This document shows positions 20,123 to 32,153 of a stretch of 64,000 bases of DNA, piece after piece. The DNA lies in contig JAPDFW010000130.1 in the NCBI GenBank assembly GCA_028826165.1, positions 1-64,000 on the forward strand. Direction: 5' to 3'. Below the pieces are notes generated by a model. The model was not told where the DNA came from and made no database searches. It saw only the letters and a list, made by a program, of their open reading frames with translations. The position numbers and the translations under genes are program-made. The stretch comes from Anaeramoeba ignava (taxonomy: Eukaryota > Metamonada > Anaeramoebidae). Position 1 is the first letter of the stretch. Each line of letters opens with the position of its first letter.

Positions 20123-23100
20123 TTAAAAATATTTTCGAAGTTTTTCAAAATTTAAATGAATTGGTTCAAAAATTTTTCTTCCTTTTGTTGCTTTTTTCCA
20201 TTTTTGGAAATGAATTACACGAATAAAATTTTGAATGATTTTCAAATCCTTTTTATAAACAAAAGAAGATCCAGAAAATTTTGATTTGGATTGATTTTTT
20301 GGATTTGGAAAATTTTTGACGTTTTGGGATTTTGAATAATAAACCCAAGAATGAAGAGCAATTTCAAAAAAAGCGGAATAAAGATGAGCAAGATAAGTTT
20401 TGTCGTCATTCCATTGGCAGTCCAATCTCAAGATTTTATTGACGAAACTTTTGGAGAATTTTTGATGGTTTTGTTTTCGTTCGAAAATATTGGTTGAATT
20501 ATTTTCCTTGTTTTTCAATTTTTTAAGATTATAATATAAAGGACCGTTCAAAGCACCTGTTTCGTAATCATAAATGGAAACAAATTTATGCAGTGATTTG
20601 GGGAGTGAAATTGCTTTAGAAATTGAGCAAATTTTCATATTTACGAGTTCTTGGAATGATTTTTGAGAGGAAGTTAACCAAATATTGCCCACATTTTGCT
20701 TTGTGATTTCGCCTGGAACAAAAGTAGTTAAATGAGAAACCATGTATCTTGCAAAGTTTTCGTGTGTGGAAGAGGCTGTAATAAAAAGGGGTCTTCCAAT
20801 TAATAAAGTATAAACTAAATGTTCAATACAAAAAAAGAATTTTTTATGAACAAATTCAATGATTCCATTTTTGCAATCGTCTCTCCAAATAAAATCTAAA
20901 CTTTGTCTGAAATCTTGGGTATTAAAAGAGAACAAGTCGAATGATAAATGCGGATTGTTGATGAATTCACTTGCAGAACTTTTGTTTTTACTTGAGAATT
21001 GTTCCGTATTCGAAATTTTTGTTTGATTTTTTTCTTTTGAAAATTTTGTTCCGAAATTTAAAATGGGAATTTTTCCAATTGTGAGTAACAGTTCTTTTTC
21101 ATCTTTCCAAGTGTGAATGTGATATTCTGTGAATAATTGGATTTGATTTTTGGAGAAATGATGAAGGAATTGTTTGAGATGTATTTGAGTGATATTTTTA
21201 TATGCTTCATCAATGAAAACTTTTTCTATTGGTCTTAGTGGGAAATCGTAATCTTTTTGTTTTATATATGATATTAATTCTTCTTGAGTTTTTTGTTGAA
21301 TCATTCCATGTATTGATTTTTTATATTTATTTTTGAGGATTACAATTTGATTTTTTCATTTTTTTGATTTTTTTCATTTTTTTGATTTTTTTCATTTTTT
21401 TGATTTTTTTCATTTTTTTGATTTTTTTCATTTTTTTCATTTTTTTCATTTTGAATTTGATTTTGAATTTGATTTTTTTCATTTTGAATTTGAATTTGAT
21501 TTTGATTTTGATTTTTTTCATTTTGAATTTGATTTTGATTTTGAATTTGATTTTGATTTTGATTTTGATTTTGATTTTCATTTTGATTTTGATTTTGAAT
21601 TTGATTTTGATTTTCATTTTGATTTTGATTTTTTTCATTTTGAATTTGAATTTGATTTTGAATTTCATTTTGAATTTGAATTTGATTTTGAATTTGATTT
21701 TTTTCATTTTGAATTTGATTTTGAATTTGAATTTGATTTTCATTTTGATTTTCAATTTCAATTTCATTTTGATTTTGATTTTGATTTTGAATTTGATTTT
21801 GATTTTCAATTTCATTTTGATTTTGAATTTGAATTTGGTTTTGATTTTGAATTTGATTTTGATTTTGATTTTGATTTTGAATTTGATTTTGGATTTCATT
21901 TTGATTTTGATTTTGAATTTGATTTTGATTTTGATTTTGATTTTGATTTTGATTTTGATTTTGATTTTGATTTTGATTTTGATTTTGATTTTGATTTTGA
22001 TTTTGATTTTCAATTTCATTTTGATTTTGAATTTGAATTTGGTTTTGATTTTGATTTTGATTTTGATTTTCAATTTCATTTTGATTTTGATTTTGGTTTT
22101 GAATTTGATTTTGATTTTTATTTTGATTTTGATTTTTAATTTGATTTTTATTATTTTCGTTTTCAACTTCAATTTCAATTTCATTTTGATTTTCAAATTG
22201 TTTATAAATTGAATAATTATTTCTAATTTCTTGATTTCCATCTTGTGATTTTTTTGTTTCCCTTCTTAAAAAGGAATCTAATAATGATAATTCCTGAAGA
22301 GAAATAATAGAAAAAATATCTTTTTCACTTTGTTGAAGTTCTTCTAAACTTTCATTTAATTTTATATCAATTCCTTTTTTATAATTTTTGGATTCAATTT
22401 GATTCTAATTATTTTAAAATTAAAATTAAAAATTAAATTTAAGTTTTTAAAAAATAAATAAATAAATAAATACTTTTTCAATTTGTTCTAAAGTATTAAT
22501 TCTTTGAACAATTTCAAAGTAAAATTGTGGATTATTTCTAGAATGTAGATATGAAACTATTTTTAAAAATGAAGCTCTTAAATCAACAAGATTATCCATA
22601 ATTTTTGTTCTATTAGAAATGAAACTTATACATAATGTTCTCACAAAACCTCTTGCATCTCTATCAAATAAAGAAAAAAGAACAACCTTTTTTAAAAAAA
22701 ATTTATTAGTATTAAGTGATTTTTCAATTAGAATTAGAATTAGATTTAGATTTATATTTATATTTATATTTATATTTATATTTATATTTATATTTAGATT
22801 TAGATTTAGATTTAGAATTAGATTTAGAATTAGATTTAGATTTAGATTTAGATTTAGATTTAGATTTATATTTTGGATTTATATTTAGAATTAGATTTAG
22901 ATTTAGATTTAGATTTAGAATTAGAATTAGATTTAGATTTAGATTTAGATTTAGATTTATATTTATATTTATATTTATATTTATATTTATATTTATATTT
23001 ATATTTATATTTATATTTATATTTATATTTATATTTATATTTATATTTATTAAATTAGATTTAGAATAGATTTTTGATTTTGGGAATTAGAATTAGAATT

Positions 23101-24521
23101 AGATTTGAAATTGGATTTAGATTTAGAATTAGAATTAGATTTAAATTAGATTTAGAATTAGATTTAGATTTAATTTAGATTTAGATTTTAGAATTTTAAA
23201 ATTCAAAATTAGAATTAGATTTTAGATTTAGAATTTAGATTTAGATTTAGATTTTTAGATTTAAATTTAGATTTAGATTTTAGATTTGAGATTTTAGATT
23301 TAGAATTGGGAAAAGATTAGAATTTTAAATCAGAATTTAGAAATTAGAATTAGAATTAGAATTAGATTTAGATTTAGAATTAGATTTAGATTTAGATTTA
23401 GAATTTATATTTAGATTTAGATTTATATTTATATTTATATTTATATTTATATTTATATTTATATTTATATTTATATTTATATTTAGATTTAGATTTAGAT
23501 TTAGATTTAGATTTATATTTATATTTATATTTATATTTATATTTATATTTTTATATTTATATTTATATTTATATTTATATTTATATTTATATTTATATTT
23601 ATATTTATATTTATATTTATATTTATATTTATATTTATATTTATATTTATATTTATATTTTATATTTATATTTATATTTATATTTAGATTTATATTTATA
23701 TTTATATTTAGATTTAGATTTAAATTAAATTAAATTTAGAGATTTAGATTTAGATTTAGATTTAGATTTAGATTTAGATTTAGATTTTATATTTAGATTT
23801 ATATTTATATTTATATTTAGATTTATTTTTAGATTTATATTTATATTTTATATTTATATTTATATTTATTTATATTTATATTTATATTTATATTTATATT
23901 TTATATTTGTATTTATATTTATATTTATATTTATATTTATATTTATATTTATATTTATAATTATATTTAGATTTAGATTTATATTTATATTTATATTTAT
24001 ATTTAGATTTATTTAGATTTAGATTTATATTTAGATTTATATTTATATTTATATTTAGATTTATATTTATATTTATATTTATATTTATATTTATATTTAT
24101 ATTAATATTTATATTTATATTTATATTTATATTTATATTTAGATTTATTTTTAGATTTATATTTATATTTAGATTTAGATTTATATTTAGATTTATATTT
24201 AGATTTATATTTATATTTAGATTTAGAATTAGATTTAGAATTAGATTTAGAATTAGATTTAGATTTAGATTTAGATTTATATTCGGGATTGTTTACAAAT
24301 GCACATAAATTTTCTTCATTTTCAGGAATTGGAATTACAAATTCATGATCTTTATTGCCTGTTAATTTTTCACTTGGATGAAGATTTGAAGACATAACAG
24401 ACAAAACAAAACGAGTAAAATTAAAAGTTTGATTTCGAAATTTTTCTTCAGGAAAAATCCAAATTGGAATTGGACCAACTTTTTCACAAAATTCACTGAT
24501 TACAACAAAATCTGTAATCAT
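20123..24521 (-). CDS. SMCR8: SMCR8-like longin/DENN protein
   Basis: Exons are 24297-24521, 22474-22686 and 20123-22404. The N-terminal longin segment '[18 protein letters not shown]' and the second-exon segment '[13 protein letters not shown]' followed by 'TLCISFISN' match conserved SMCR8 blocks in the same order and spacing. The C-terminal half (from about 21300 down) has the DENN-type '[13 protein letters not shown]' and 'FVPGE' blocks found at the SMCR8 C-terminus. Animal SMCR8 pairs with C9orf72 as a Rab/Arf GAP complex in autophagy and lysosome control. An E-N-Q-rich linker coded by hexamers (about 21360-22200) joins the two halves. The last A-run of that linker (near 21350) is one base short and breaks the frame just before '[10 protein letters not shown]'; this is either a read error or a lesion. 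The identification is strong despite the divergence. Confidence 0.83.
22687..24296 (-). repeat. 1.6-kb SMCR8 intron of TATTTA/GATTTA hexamers
   Basis: Donor GCATTT|GTAAAC (24296) and acceptor AAAAAAG|GTTGTT (22687) join 'ENLCAF' to '[13 protein letters not shown]', matching the family alignment. The intron is TATTTA and GATTTA hexamers. The donor lies inside what looks like an open frame, so a naive translation runs on into an artefactual K/S/Y-rich tail. Confidence 0.85.
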
Positions 24522-25121
24522 TATTATTATTATTATTATTTTATAAAAATTAAAAATTAAATCAAAATCTAAATTATAAATATAAAGAAAGAAGAATAAG
24601 AAATAAAAAAGGAAAGAAGAAAATGAAAAAAAAATTAAATTTAAATTTTTGTTTATTTTTTTTAATTTAATCTTTCATAATTATTATGAAAAATTTTTAT
24701 TTAAAAAGGAGAAAAAAAAAAAAAGGAGAAAAAGTCAATAAATAAAAAAAAAAAAGAGGAAGAAAAGCAACAAAAACAAAAAATTTTTTCGCTTTTTTTA
24801 TTAATTAAAATCCTATTTTAAATTAAGGGGTAAATATATATAAACATTATTTTTATTTGAAATTAAAGATTTACTATATAAAGCTTATTAATTATTGATA
24901 AAATTTTTGATAAAAATAAAATTAAATCAAAACACGTGTAAACAAATTTAACAACTAAGCAAAAACTAAATTGAAAAAAAAAAACACAAAAAAAAAGTTT
25001 AAAAGAAAAGATCAAATTAAATAAATAATTATTTTTCACTTTTAAAAACAAAAAAAAAAAATTCAAATCTTTAAAAAAAAACCAAATTTAAATCTTTAAA
25101 AAAAAAAAACCAAATTAAAAA
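24522..25121. promoter_or_regulatory. Divergent promoter region with CACGTG element
   Basis: A 600-bp spacer between the SMCR8 start (minus) and the first oxidoreductase (plus). It is mostly A/T runs. CACGTG at 24933-24938, in AAAACACGTG context, lies 184 bp upstream of the oxidoreductase ATG. The same element occurs upstream of the paralogue. Confidence 0.45.
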
Positions 25122-26994
25122 ATGTCAAACAAAAGAGATTTTATTATAATTGGCGGTGGACCAGGTGGAATAGTCACAGCTCATGTAATAAAATTCATGA
25201 CACAAATGATGGGCAAACAATTATCAGTTTTGATAATCAAAGACGAAGAAAAGCTTGTTAATCGATGCGCAATTCCTTATGGAATGGGAGAAAAAATTCC
25301 AGCTGATGATTTCCTTATTCCTTTAGAAATGTTCACTTCAGCTGCTGAACTTAAAATTGATACTGTTACTAAAATTCTTCCTGAAGAATCTAAAGTTGTT
25401 ACTAAATCTGGTGAAGAATTTGAATATACAAACCTCTTAATTGCTACTGGTGCTTCTCCTTTTGTTCCTCCTATTGATTTGATTGATTCAAAAAATATTT
25501 TGAAAGTTCGTGATTATGAAAACTTTGAAAAAATGAGAGAATTGACAAAAAATGCTGAAAAGAAGAAGGTGGTGGTTATTGGTGGTGGTTATATTGGAAT
25601 TGAAATGGCTTGTGGATATGCTGATATTGGATTTGATGTTACTGTTGTTGAAATGGTAATTTTGCATTAAAAACATAAATATAAACAATATAAATGAATA
25701 TAAACAAATATTAAATATTGAATATTGAATATTGAATTAAATATTGAATTGAATATTGAATTAAATATTGAATATTAAATATTAAATATTGAATATTGAA
25801 TTGAATAATGAATTGAATTAAATATTGAATATTAAATATTAAATATTAAATATTGAATATTAAATATTAAAATGAATTAAATATTGAATAATGAATTGAA
25901 TATTGAATTAAATATTGAATATTGAATTAAATATTGAATTGAATATTGAATATTAAAATGAATTGAATATTAAATTGAATATTAAATTGAATATTGAATT
26001 GAATATTGAATTGAATTGAATAATAAATATTGAAATGAATATTGAATATTGAATATTGAATTAAATATTGAATTGAATATTAAATTGAATTGAATATTGA
26101 ATTGAATAATAAATTGAATATTGAATTGAATATTAAAATATCTTTCTTTATTTTATTATTTAGTTATCTCATGTTATGCAAATAACAACTGATAGTGAAT
26201 TCACAGAAATTATTGAAAAAGAATTAACAGATCACAAAATTAATCTGAAATTAGGCCAAAAATTAACAGGATTTGTTAAATCAGAAAAAAATCCAGATTA
26301 TGTTTCTCACGTAATTTTAGATTCAGGAGAAAAAATTGAAGCAGATATTGTTGTTCTTTCAATAGGAGTAAGACCAAATACAAAACTTGCAGCAGATTGT
26401 GGAATTGAAGTGTCAAAATTTGGAATTGTTACTAATGAGCATTTACAAACAAAATATCCAAATATTTACGCAGTAGGAGATGCTACTCAAAAGAAATCAC
26501 TTATAACACAAAAACCAACTGTTTGTCAATTTGGAACAACAGCAATTTTCATGGGCAAAGTAGTAGCAAATAATATTCTTGGAATAAAGAAGGAATGCAA
26601 AGGAGTAATCAATAGTTATTGCACCAAAATATTTGATTGGGGAATTGGAGGAGCTGGAGTATCAGAAGAACAAGCAAAAGCTGAAGGATTTGATTATGTT
26701 GTTGGATTTTCCAAAGTGGAAGATAAATATCCAATGTTGAATCCATCACCTCTTATCACCAAATTAGTTTTCAATAAAAAAGATATGAAATTAATTGGAG
26801 GTTGTTCAATGAAAAAAGGAGATAGTGCTGCTCATCTTTCTGATTGGTTTAGTTTGGGCATGCAAAAAGGTATTACTCTCGAAGATGTCATTGATTTCCA
26901 ATACTCCACTCATCCAGAACTCAATTCAAAACCTAGCTTCAACATGTATGTTGCAGCTGCTCAAGATGCATGGATGAAATTACAAAAGAAATAA
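25122..26994 (+). CDS. FAD-dependent CoA-disulfide reductase / NADH oxidase-like enzyme, copy 1
   Basis: Exons 25122-25655 and 26164-26994 join in phase 0 (VVEM|LSHVMQ) to give 454 residues. The features are an FAD dinucleotide site GGGPGG (residues 11-16), a redox-type Cys49 in 'NRCAIPYGM', an NAD(P)H site 'VVVIGGGYIGIEMA', the 'NIYAVGDA' FAD motif and a C-terminal dimerisation domain. This is a class III pyridine nucleotide-disulfide oxidoreductase with a single active cysteine, as in CoA-disulfide reductases and NADH oxidases. Such enzymes help microaerophiles remove oxygen or maintain thiols. No targeting sequence is visible, so it is probably cytosolic. The closest relatives are expected to be prokaryotic, but the spliceosomal intron shows it is resident in this genome. 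Copy 2 follows downstream. Confidence 0.88.
25656..26163 (+). repeat. Intron of oxidoreductase copy 1, ATTGAAT/ATTAAAT repeat
   Basis: A 508-nt intron (ATG|GTAATT ... TTATTTAG|TTATCT) filled with ATTGAATATT, AAATATT and GAATTGAAT words. It sits at exactly the same codon as the intron of copy 2 but has different repeat content. Confidence 0.88.
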
Positions 26995-27130
26995 ATCAAA
27001 TTAAATCATTTTATTTCTCTTTTTTCATTCAATTTCTTTCATTCTATTTTTCTATTTCTTTCTTTTTTGTGATTCTTTTGAATTCATTTTTTTTTCTTTT
27101 CGAAAGAATTACATTTCCATTAAACTCTCC

Positions 27131-27700
27131 TTTCCTTTTTAATTTGATTTGATTTGATTTAATTTAATTTGATTTAATTTAATTTGATTTGATTTAATTT
27201 GATTTGATTTGATTTAATTTGATTTAATTTGATTTAATTTGATTTAATTTGATTTAATTTGAATTTAATTTGATTTAATTTGATTTAATTTGATTTAATT
27301 TGATTTGATTTAATTTAATTTGATTTAATTTGATTTAATTTGATTTAATTTGATTTAATTTGATTTGATTTGATTTGATTTGATTTGATTTGATTTGATT
27401 TGATTTGATTTAATTTGAATTGATTTAATTTAATTGATTTAATTGATTTGATTTAATTTGATTTAATTTAATTTGATTTGATTTAATTTAATTGATTTAA
27501 TTGATTTGATTTAATTTGATTTAATTTAATTTAATTTAATTTAATTTAATTGATTTGATTTAATTTGATTGATTTAATTTAATTTGATTTAATTGATTTG
27601 ATTTAATTTAATTGATTTGATTGATTTAATTTGATTTGATTTGATTTGATTTGATTTAATTTGATTTGATTTAGTTTAAATGAATTAATTTGATTTAATG
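27131..27700. repeat. GATTTAATTT repeat between the oxidoreductase paralogues
   Basis: An array of GATTT and AATTT pentamers downstream of copy 1, fading into A/T runs at about 27700. No coding content. Confidence 0.88.
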
Positions 27701-27893
27701 AAGAAAAAAAAAAAGGAGAAAAAAGAAGGAGAAAATTGGAAAAAAAATTTTTTTAATTTATTTTTTTTGGGGGATTAGTTTAAAAAGGGGGATTTCTAAA
27801 AAATAAAATTTTTGTTGATTAAAATTAAATATTTATTGGAATAGAATAACCATTTATAATTGAATTTCCTTATTAAAAAATTTTACATTAAAA

Positions 27894-27899
27894 CACGTG
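27894..27899. promoter_or_regulatory. CACGTG element upstream of oxidoreductase copy 2
   Basis: ATTAAAACACGTGG lies 128 bp before the copy 2 ATG. It matches AATCAAAACACGTGT upstream of copy 1. In this near-GC-free spacer a shared palindromic hexamer is the best candidate for a conserved transcription-factor site (G-box/E-box type). Confidence 0.45.
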
Positions 27900-28026
27900 G
27901 AAATAAAAATAAAAAAACCAAAATAAAAGAAGAAAAAACCCAAAAAAAAAAATAATTTATTTTTCAATTAAATTGATTTAAATTTAAACAATAAAAAAAT
28001 AAAAAAACCAAAAATTAAATACACAA

Positions 28027-29661
28027 ATGTCAAATAAACGAGATTTAATTATAATTGGCGGTGGACCAGGAGGAGTTACATGTGCAAATGTAGTAAAAAA
28101 TTGGGGTAAATCTATGGGAAAAGAATTATCAATAATGATGATTAAAGAAGAAGAAAGATTAGTTAATAGATGTTCAATGCCTTATGGAATGGATTACAAA
28201 AAGCCTTATGAAGATTTCCTTATTGCTCAATCACACTTTACAAACGCAGCTGAACTTAAAATTGATACTGTTACTAAAATTCTTCCTGAAGAATCTCAAA
28301 GTTGTTACTAAATCTGGTGAAGAATTTGAATATACAAATCTTGTAATTGCTACTGGTGCTTCTCCTTTTGTTCCTCCTATTGATTTGATTGATTCAAAAA
28401 ATATTTTAACTATTCGAAATTTTCAAGATCTTGCAAAAGCAAGAGATTTAGCAGAACATGCTGAAAAGAAAAAAGTTGCTGTTATTGGAGCTGGTTATAT
28501 TGGAGTTGAAGTGGCTGCAAGTTTTATAAATCTTGGATTTGATGTTACACTTGTTGAAATGGTAAATATTTGATTTTTAATTTAATATTTAATATTTAAT
28601 ATTTAATATTTAATATTTAATATTTAATATTTAATATTTAATATTTAATTTAATATTTGATTTAATATTTAATATTTAATATTTAATATTTAATATTTAA
28701 TATTTAATATTTAATATTTAATTTAATATTTAATATTTATATTTAATTTAATATTTAATTTAATATTTTAATATTTAATATTTAATATTTTAATATTTAT
28801 ATTTGATATTGATTTTATTTTATTATTTAGTTGCCTCATGCTATGCAATTAACAACTGATAGTGAATTCATTGAAATTATTGAAAAAGAATTAATAGATA
28901 ACAAAATTAATCTAAAATTAGGCCAAAAATTAACAGGATTTGTTAAATCAGAAAAAAATCCAGAAAATGTTTCTCATATAATTTTAGATTCAGAAGAAAA
29001 AATTGAAGTTGATTTTGTTGTTCTTTCAATAGGAGTAAGACCAAATACAAAACTTGCAGCAGATTGTGGAATTGAAGTTACAAGACAAGGAATTGTTACT
29101 AATAATAATTTACAAACAAAATATCCAAATATTTACGCATTAGGAGATGCTACTCAAAAAAAATCACTTATAACACAAAAACCAATTGTTTCACAATTTG
29201 CAACATCAGCAGTTTTCATGGCCAAAGTAGTAGCAATGAATGTTCTTGGAACGAAAAAAGAATGCAAAGGAGTAATCAATAGTTATTGCACTAAAATATT
29301 TAGTTGGGGAATTGGAGGAGCTGGACTTACAGAAGAACAAGCAAAAGCTGAAGGATTTGATTATGTTGTTGGATTTTCAAAAATTGATGATAAATATCCA
29401 ATGTTGAATCCATCACCTGTTACTACTAAAATGATTTTCAATAAAAAAGATATGAAATTAATTGGAGGATGTGCAATGAAAAAAGGAACAAGTGCTGCTC
29501 ATCTTTCTGATTGGTTTAGTTTAAGTATCCAAAATGGAATGACTATTGAAAGTATTATGGATTTCCAATACTCTACTCATCCAGAACTCAATGCAAGACC
29601 AAGTCAAAATATGTATGTTGCAGCTGCTCAAAATGCATTGATGAAATTACAAAAGAAATAA
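28027..29661 (+). CDS. FAD-dependent CoA-disulfide reductase-like enzyme, copy 2 (1-nt insertion)
   Basis: A tandem paralogue of the preceding gene with the same two-exon structure (28027-28561 and 28831-29661) and identical intron position. Cys49 ('NRCSMPYGM'), both dinucleotide motifs ('IIGGGPGG' and 'AVIGAGYIGVEVA') and the 'ALGDA' motif are kept. At 28297 an extra C (TCTCAAAG against TCTAAAG in copy 1) shifts the frame after 'ILPEES' and leads to an early stop; without it the protein is full length. All other sites look constrained, so this is either a recent lesion or a base-call error. It is not in a homopolymer, unlike most other shifts in the window. Confidence 0.8.
28562..28830 (+). 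repeat. Intron of oxidoreductase copy 2, AATATTT repeat
   Basis: A 269-nt intron (ATG|GTAAAT ... TTATTTAG|TTGCCT) made of AATATTT heptamers. Flanking exon sequence is closely similar to copy 1 while the intron body is a different repeat. Confidence 0.88.
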
Positions 29662-29816
29662 ATCAAAATAAATCAAATTAAATCAAAAAAAAAATTTTTT
29701 TTTTCATTCCACTTTTTCATTTCTTTTTCCAAAAGTTTAAATTTTTAATTAAATTCAAAATTCAAAATTTCTTTTTCATTTTTTTTCATTTTCATTTTTT
29801 TCTTTGTTTCAAAAAA

Positions 29817-32153
29817 ATGTTAAATTCTTTTCTTTTTGACTTTTTTAATTCTTCAGAATCTGAAGAAATAAAAGCGAAAAACCAAGAACGTTTTTTTCAT
29901 TTGATATTTTTATTACCATTTAGTTTATTAAAACTTACTTTTTTAGCAACAATCTTATTAATACACGATTTTATTGTTTTTTTTACATTCCCAACAAGAT
30001 TCATAAGATTTTTAGCAAGTTTTGTTTCAAGTATATTTTCAAGTGAAAGAAAAAGAAAGTTTGAAAAAATAATCAAAAATGATATTTTATTTGTTTGTTA
30101 TTTAATGATTCTTGTTATAACTGTTTATGTGTTTGCTGTGAATTTTAATTCTTCAATAATATATCATCAAATTCGTGCACAATCACAATTAAAACTTTAT
30201 TTCATTGACAATTTCTTGATGTTGTGCCATAATTTACTCAGTTCATTTGAATTGACTTTGTTTCACTATTTGAATTTTTGTGTGTATAATTTAAACAAGC
30301 AAAAAATTAAGCGTCATTTAATTATTGTGTTGTTCATTTTATTTATAACAAATTTTGTGCATGTTCTTTTGCTTTCTATTGTTGTTCTTACTTTGAATGC
30401 CATTATTAATTCAGACCAAAGTATTTTGACAGCTTTTTTAGTTTCAAGCAAATTATCTGAAATTCGAAGAACATTGTTTAGAAATTTCTCTCCTGAAAAT
30501 TTATTTCAAATTGCTTGTTCAGATATTGTTGGCAAATATCAAAGATTTGTGTTTTTGCTTATTGTTTATGCAAGGAATTTATTTGGAGGAAAAGAAGTTC
30601 GTTTTTCATTTGAATCCTTGAATTTTTTGGTTCAATTTTTTTTGATTGATTTGTGTGTAGATTGGTTTAAGCATTTTTTTTTGAATATGAAGAACAAATT
30701 CCCGATAACAATTTATCAATATTTCCGGGTTATTTTATGTCAAGATTTTTATTATGGAATTTGGGTTAATTATCAACGAGATTTAAACAATTTAAACAAT
30801 TTAAACAATTTAAACAATTTAAACAATTTAAATAATTTAAACAATTTAAATAATTTAAATAATTTAAACAATTTAAATAATTTAAATAATTTAAACAATT
30901 TAAATAATTTAAATAATTTAAACAATTTAAATAATTTAAATAATTTAAACAATAATTTAAACAATAATTTAAATAACAATTTAAACAATTTAAACAATTT
31001 AAACAATTTAAATAATAATTTAAACAATAATTTAAACAATTTAAACAATAATTTAAATAATTTAAACAATAATTTAAACAATTTAAACAATTTAAACAAT
31101 AATTTAAACAATAATTTAAACAATTTAAACAATAATTTAAACAATAATTTAAACAATAATTTAAACAATTTAAACAATAATTTAAATAACAATTTAAACA
31201 ATTTAAATAATTTAAACAATAATTTAAACAACAATTTAAAACAATAATCCAAAAATAATTTAAATAATAATTTAAAAATAATTTTAAACAATTTAAACAA
31301 TTTAAATAATTTAAACAATAATTTAAACAATTTAAACAATTTAAACAATAATTTAAACAATTTAAACAATTTAAACAATAATTTAAACAATTTAAATAAT
31401 AATTTAAAAAATAATTTAAATAATAATTTAAACAATAATTTAAATAATAATTTAAACAATAATTTAAATAATAATCCAAAAAATAATTTAAACAATTTAA
31501 GCAATTTAAACAATTTAAACAATTTAAATAATAATTTAAATAATAATTTAAACAACAATTTAAATAATAATCCAAAAAATAATTTAAATAATAATTTAAA
31601 CAATAATTTAAACAACAATTTAAACAATAATTTAAACAATAATTTAAACAATAATTTAAACAATAATTTAAATAATAATCCAAAAAATAATCCAAAAAAT
31701 AATCCAAAAAATAATCCAAAAAATAATCCAAAAAATAATCCAATTTATATTATTGGAGAAACTCATAATTTATATCAAAGAATGGGATTTTCATTTCTTT
31801 CCTTTTATAATGTAATTGCAGTTTTTACAATTAAAGCTTTGATTTTTTTAGGTGGTACAGAAACAGAAGGTGGAATAATACTCAATATTATCCCTAAAAA
31901 ACATCTCAATGCAACAACTGAATTACTTTCTCATCAATTCAAAATCAAAAATTGGAAAATTTTTTTCAATTTATTTAACATTTTTGTTTTGATAATAATT
32001 ATTATTTTACTTGCAATTCTTATTAGATTTATTCTTTCAAGAATAATCATCATTTATTCTAAATCTCTCATTTCTAGAAAAGGTCTTTCAGAAAAACAAA
32101 TACCTTTAACTTATATAAAAAGATGGGAAATGTTTGGAAGAAAATTAATGTAA
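29817..32153 (+). CDS. TAPT1: TAPT1/DUF747-family membrane protein with Asn/Leu-rich insert
   Basis: A single-exon frame of 779 codons. The N-terminal half carries TAPT1-family features: the hydrophobic 'FTFPTRFIRFL' segment, 'SSIIYHQIRAQSQLKLYFIDN', 'LNAIINSDQSILTAFLVSSKLSEIR' region, 'FQIACSDI' and 'IDLCVDWFKHFFL'. After the insert, 'NLYQRMGFSFLSFYNV' matches the family's RRMGF segment. Several transmembrane helices are evident. TAPT1 proteins are ER/Golgi or cilium-linked membrane proteins. Between residues about 320 and 642 lies an NNL/NNNL/NNPK repeat. It contains one in-frame TAA at 31245-31247, produced by an extra A closely followed by a missing A, so the frame is restored downstream. 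A trailing coding part beyond that stop makes a read error or compensated indel likely. Confidence 0.8.
30778..31742 (+). repeat. Asn/Leu-coding repeat inside TAPT1 exon
   Basis: A TTTAAACAA 9-mer, TTTAAACAATAA 12-mer and AATAATCCAAAA 12-mer array coding NNL, NNNL and NNPK. The same frame enters and leaves the tract, and no plausible GT-AG pair brackets it, which favours an exon. The antisense frames (LFKLLFKL, DYFLDYFL) are shadows. Confidence 0.75.

Noticed and set aside
21327..22241. 304-residue K/I/M-rich minus-strand frame
   Set aside because: Off-frame reading of the SMCR8 NQ-rich linker, which runs from the upstream exon in another frame.
24102..24296. K/S/Y-rich tail on the first SMCR8 exon
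   Set aside because: A better donor (GCATTT|GTAAAC) at 24296 joins directly to the conserved next block, so the tail is intron.
25122..29661. Bacterial contamination as source of the oxidoreductases
   Set aside because: Both copies carry in-phase GT-AG introns and share the base composition and repeats of the flanking eukaryotic genes.
31245..31247. Reassignment of TAA as a sense codon
   Set aside because: PCCA, both oxidoreductases and Rab11 terminate at TAA in the expected place; the TAPT1 TAA is explained by two nearby indels.
30766..31743. Antisense DYFLDYFL and LFKLLFKL frames over the TAPT1 repeat
   Set aside because: Antisense of the Asn/Leu repeat inside a conserved sense gene.
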